From Chromobacterium rhizoryzae (lineage in GTDB: Bacteria > Pseudomonadota > Gammaproteobacteria > Burkholderiales > Chromobacteriaceae), in the NCBI RefSeq assembly GCF_020544465.1, contig NZ_CP066126.1, positions 4,340,001-4,404,000 of the forward strand: DNA of 64,000 nt. Direction: 5' to 3'. Positions 62,827 to 64,000 of this stretch are shown one piece after another. Within the stretch, counting starts at the first letter, position 1; each line of letters opens with the position of its first letter. A program made the translations under genes and the position numbers. The notes beneath the pieces were generated by a model. The model saw only the letters and a program-made list of their open reading frames with translations. It ran no database searches and was not told the DNA's origin.

Positions 62827-63304
62827 CCTTACTTCACATGAAAGCAGTTTTCTTCCTGTCTGCGATTTTATGCAGATTGTGAAATTTGCCCCCTTAATTT
62901 CAATTGATTTTATTATTGAGAATAATAATGGCAACTTACTTTTAGGTTTAAGGAAGAACCAACCTGCAGCTGGATTTTGGTTTGTGCCTGGAGGGCGTGT
63001 TCGAAAAAATGAGTCTCTTGACAATGCCTTTTATCGATTATTTCAAGAAGAACTAGGTTTTTCCTTTAATCGAAGTGACGCAGAAGCCTTTGGGGTTTGG
63101 GAACACTTCTACGACACTAATGCATACTGCGGAGATGAATTCAGCACACACTATATTGTTTTGGCTTACAAAATAAAATTTTCAACTAGTTTTGGCTTAG
63201 AGCGTTTGCCTTATAGTCAACACACTCAATATAAATGGGCAACTGCATCAGATATTTGCACAGACCCTAGCGTACATAAAAACACCCAAGCTTACTTTTC
63301 CTAA
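62813..63304 (+). CDS. gmm: GDP-mannose mannosyl hydrolase (Nudix)
   Basis: Nudix enzyme that cuts GDP-mannose to GDP and mannose, common in GDP-mannose-using clusters. 163 residues. FAPLISIDFIIENNNGNLLLGLRKNQPAAGFWFVPGGRVRKNESLDNAFYRLFQEELG matches the Gmm form of the Nudix box, which deviates from the standard one. Start uncertain: ATG at 62813 overlaps manC by 14 bases and best aligns with the family; 62870 is an alternative. Probably controls GDP-mannose levels. Confidence 0.87.
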   Translation: MVAANLTSHESSFLPVCDFMQIVKFAPLISIDFIIENNNGNLLLGLRKNQPAAGFWFVPGGRVRKNESLDNAFYRLFQEELGFSFNRSDAEAFGVWEHFYDTNAYCGDEFSTHYIVLAYKIKFSTSFGLERLPYSQHTQYKWATASDICTDPSVHKNTQAYFS

Positions 63305-63312
63305 TTTCAGCC

Positions 63313-63338
63313 AACCGCAGATAATAATATCTGCGGTT
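63313..63338. terminator. Hairpin between gmm and gltD (possible shared terminator)
   Basis: Perfect 11-bp inverted repeat AACCGCAGATA / TATCTGCGGTT with an ATAA loop between the convergent genes gmm and gltD. T-run is poor on both sides. Confidence 0.6.
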
Positions 63339-63353
63339 GTTGCTTCTAATTCT

Positions 63354-64000
63354 TCAAAGGCTGAGATAATTTAGAATACTGTCGGCTGCCTGCCTTCCTT
63401 CAAATACCGCTCTCACCACTAAGTCAGCCCCACGTACCATATCCCCCCCAGAGAAGACCTTAGGGCTGCTAGTCTGATATGGATATCTATCCTGTTCTGA
63501 AACTATGACTCGGTTGTTGCTAGTAACCCCAATCCCCTGAGCGGTAAACCAAGCCGCAGCCTCTACCTGAAAGCCAAAAGCTATAATCACGCAATCACAC
63601 TCCAAACTCTCTTCACTTCCCGGAATGAGCTCCACTGTCCGGCGCCCCTTACTATCTGGCTCTCCTAAACGAGTGGCCATTAAATTCACGACTAGAGCAT
63701 CCGTCGAGCACTGTAAAATGGCAGTGGGTTGCCGATTCCAACTGAACTCAACGCCCTCTTCCTTCGCATTCGCCACCTCGCGCTTGGAGCCTGGCATATT
63801 CGCCTCATCGCGCCTATAGGCGCAAATCACGCTTTTCGCGCCCTGGCGTATCGCGGTGCGATTGCAGTCCATCGCGGTATCTCCTCCGCCCAATACCACA
63901 ACGCGCTTGCCATGCATCGTGATCGGCTCTTCGCCATCCGGCAGCGTGCCCAGTCCTTGGCGCACATTATTGATCAAGTAAGGCAGGGCTTCCAACACTC
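63354..64000 (-). CDS. gltD: Glutamate synthase (NADPH) small subunit GltD (partial)
   Basis: Beta subunit of glutamate synthase; passes electrons from NADPH to the large subunit. Only the C-terminal 215 codons are in the window; the gene runs past the right edge. Visible: VVVLGGGDTAMDCNRTAIRQGAKSVICAYRRDEANMPGSKREVANAKEEG, CVIIAFGF, and PKVFSGGDMVRGADLVVRAVFEGRQAA, the FAD/NADPH signature of GltD. Convergent with gmm. The 3' end is less GC-rich than the 5' part (hand count 117/240 against 76/120), hinting at recombination. Confidence 0.94.
   Translation of the reverse strand, partial: VLEALPYLINNVRQGLGTLPDGEEPITMHGKRVVVLGGGDTAMDCNRTAIRQGAKSVICAYRRDEANMPGSKREVANAKEEGVEFSWNRQPTAILQCSTDALVVNLMATRLGEPDSKGRRTVELIPGSEESLECDCVIIAFGFQVEAAAWFTAQGIGVTSNNRVIVSEQDRYPYQTSSPKVFSGGDMVRGADLVVRAVFEGRQAADSILNYLSL

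Overview
The window looks like a chromosomal segment of a betaproteobacterium, most probably order Neisseriales, family Chromobacteriaceae (Chromobacterium-like). This is inferred from the GC-rich core, the pilB-pilC-pilD-coaE-zapD-yacG order, the petABC-sspA-sspB block and a DsbA with a CIHC active site resembling the Neisseria CVHC enzymes. No species name can be proved from the sequence alone. No CRISPR array, prophage or recognisable insertion sequence was seen.

Regions: 0-5.2 kb holds the type II secretion operon gspC-D-E-F (minus strand, gspF cut by the left edge). 5.6-10.1 kb is fatty-acyl oxidation: an acyl-CoA dehydrogenase, the electron transfer flavoprotein etfB-etfA, and a divergent MaoC-type hydratase, with a PsrA-like palindrome in the divergent gap. 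10.1-12.9 kb has queG divergent from tsaE-amiC, with overlapping start codons. 12.9-18.4 kb is one operon pilB-pilC-pilD-coaE-zapD-yacG. 18.6-28.4 kb has a porin, photolyase, a secreted helix-hairpin-helix protein, a CcsA/HemX-like protein, ffh, an ATP-grasp enzyme, purB, an initiator tRNA-fMet, uppP and dsbA. 28.4-40.1 kb has a SPOR protein, comM, ubiK, glnK-amtB (with two NtrC-like sites and a sigma-54 promoter), sspA-sspB, petA-petB-petC behind a NIF3 gene, and groES-groEL behind a perfect CIRCE operator.

From about 40.2 to 63.3 kb the base composition drops strongly (45 of 60 bases are G or C at 1201-1260, but 13 of 60 at 58681-58740). This is an O-antigen biosynthesis island between groES and gltD. 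It contains a WecA/WbpL-type initiating transferase, galE, and then a long co-directional run: ddhD-ddhA-ddhB-ddhC (CDP-4-keto-3,6-dideoxyhexose), a two-subunit transketolase plus an extended SDR, two glycosyltransferases, gmd-colC/fcl-colD (GDP-L-colitose), a GT10 fucosyl/colitosyl-type transferase, wzx, wzy, two more glycosyltransferases, manC and gmm. The window ends in the 3' part of gltD, whose last few hundred bases share the lower GC of the island.

The most interesting system is the split transketolase between ddhC and an SDR. In yersiniose synthesis a TPP enzyme (YerE) adds a two-carbon unit to the C4 ketone of CDP-4-keto-3,6-dideoxyglucose and an SDR (YerF) reduces the product. Here a transketolase occupies that position and no YerE homologue is present. 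I infer a ketol (glycolaldehyde) transfer giving a 4-C-branched 3,6-dideoxyhexose with a dihydroxyethyl side chain. Together with colitose, this would give an O-antigen with two different 3,6-dideoxy sugars, each made by a His-for-Lys PLP dehydrase.
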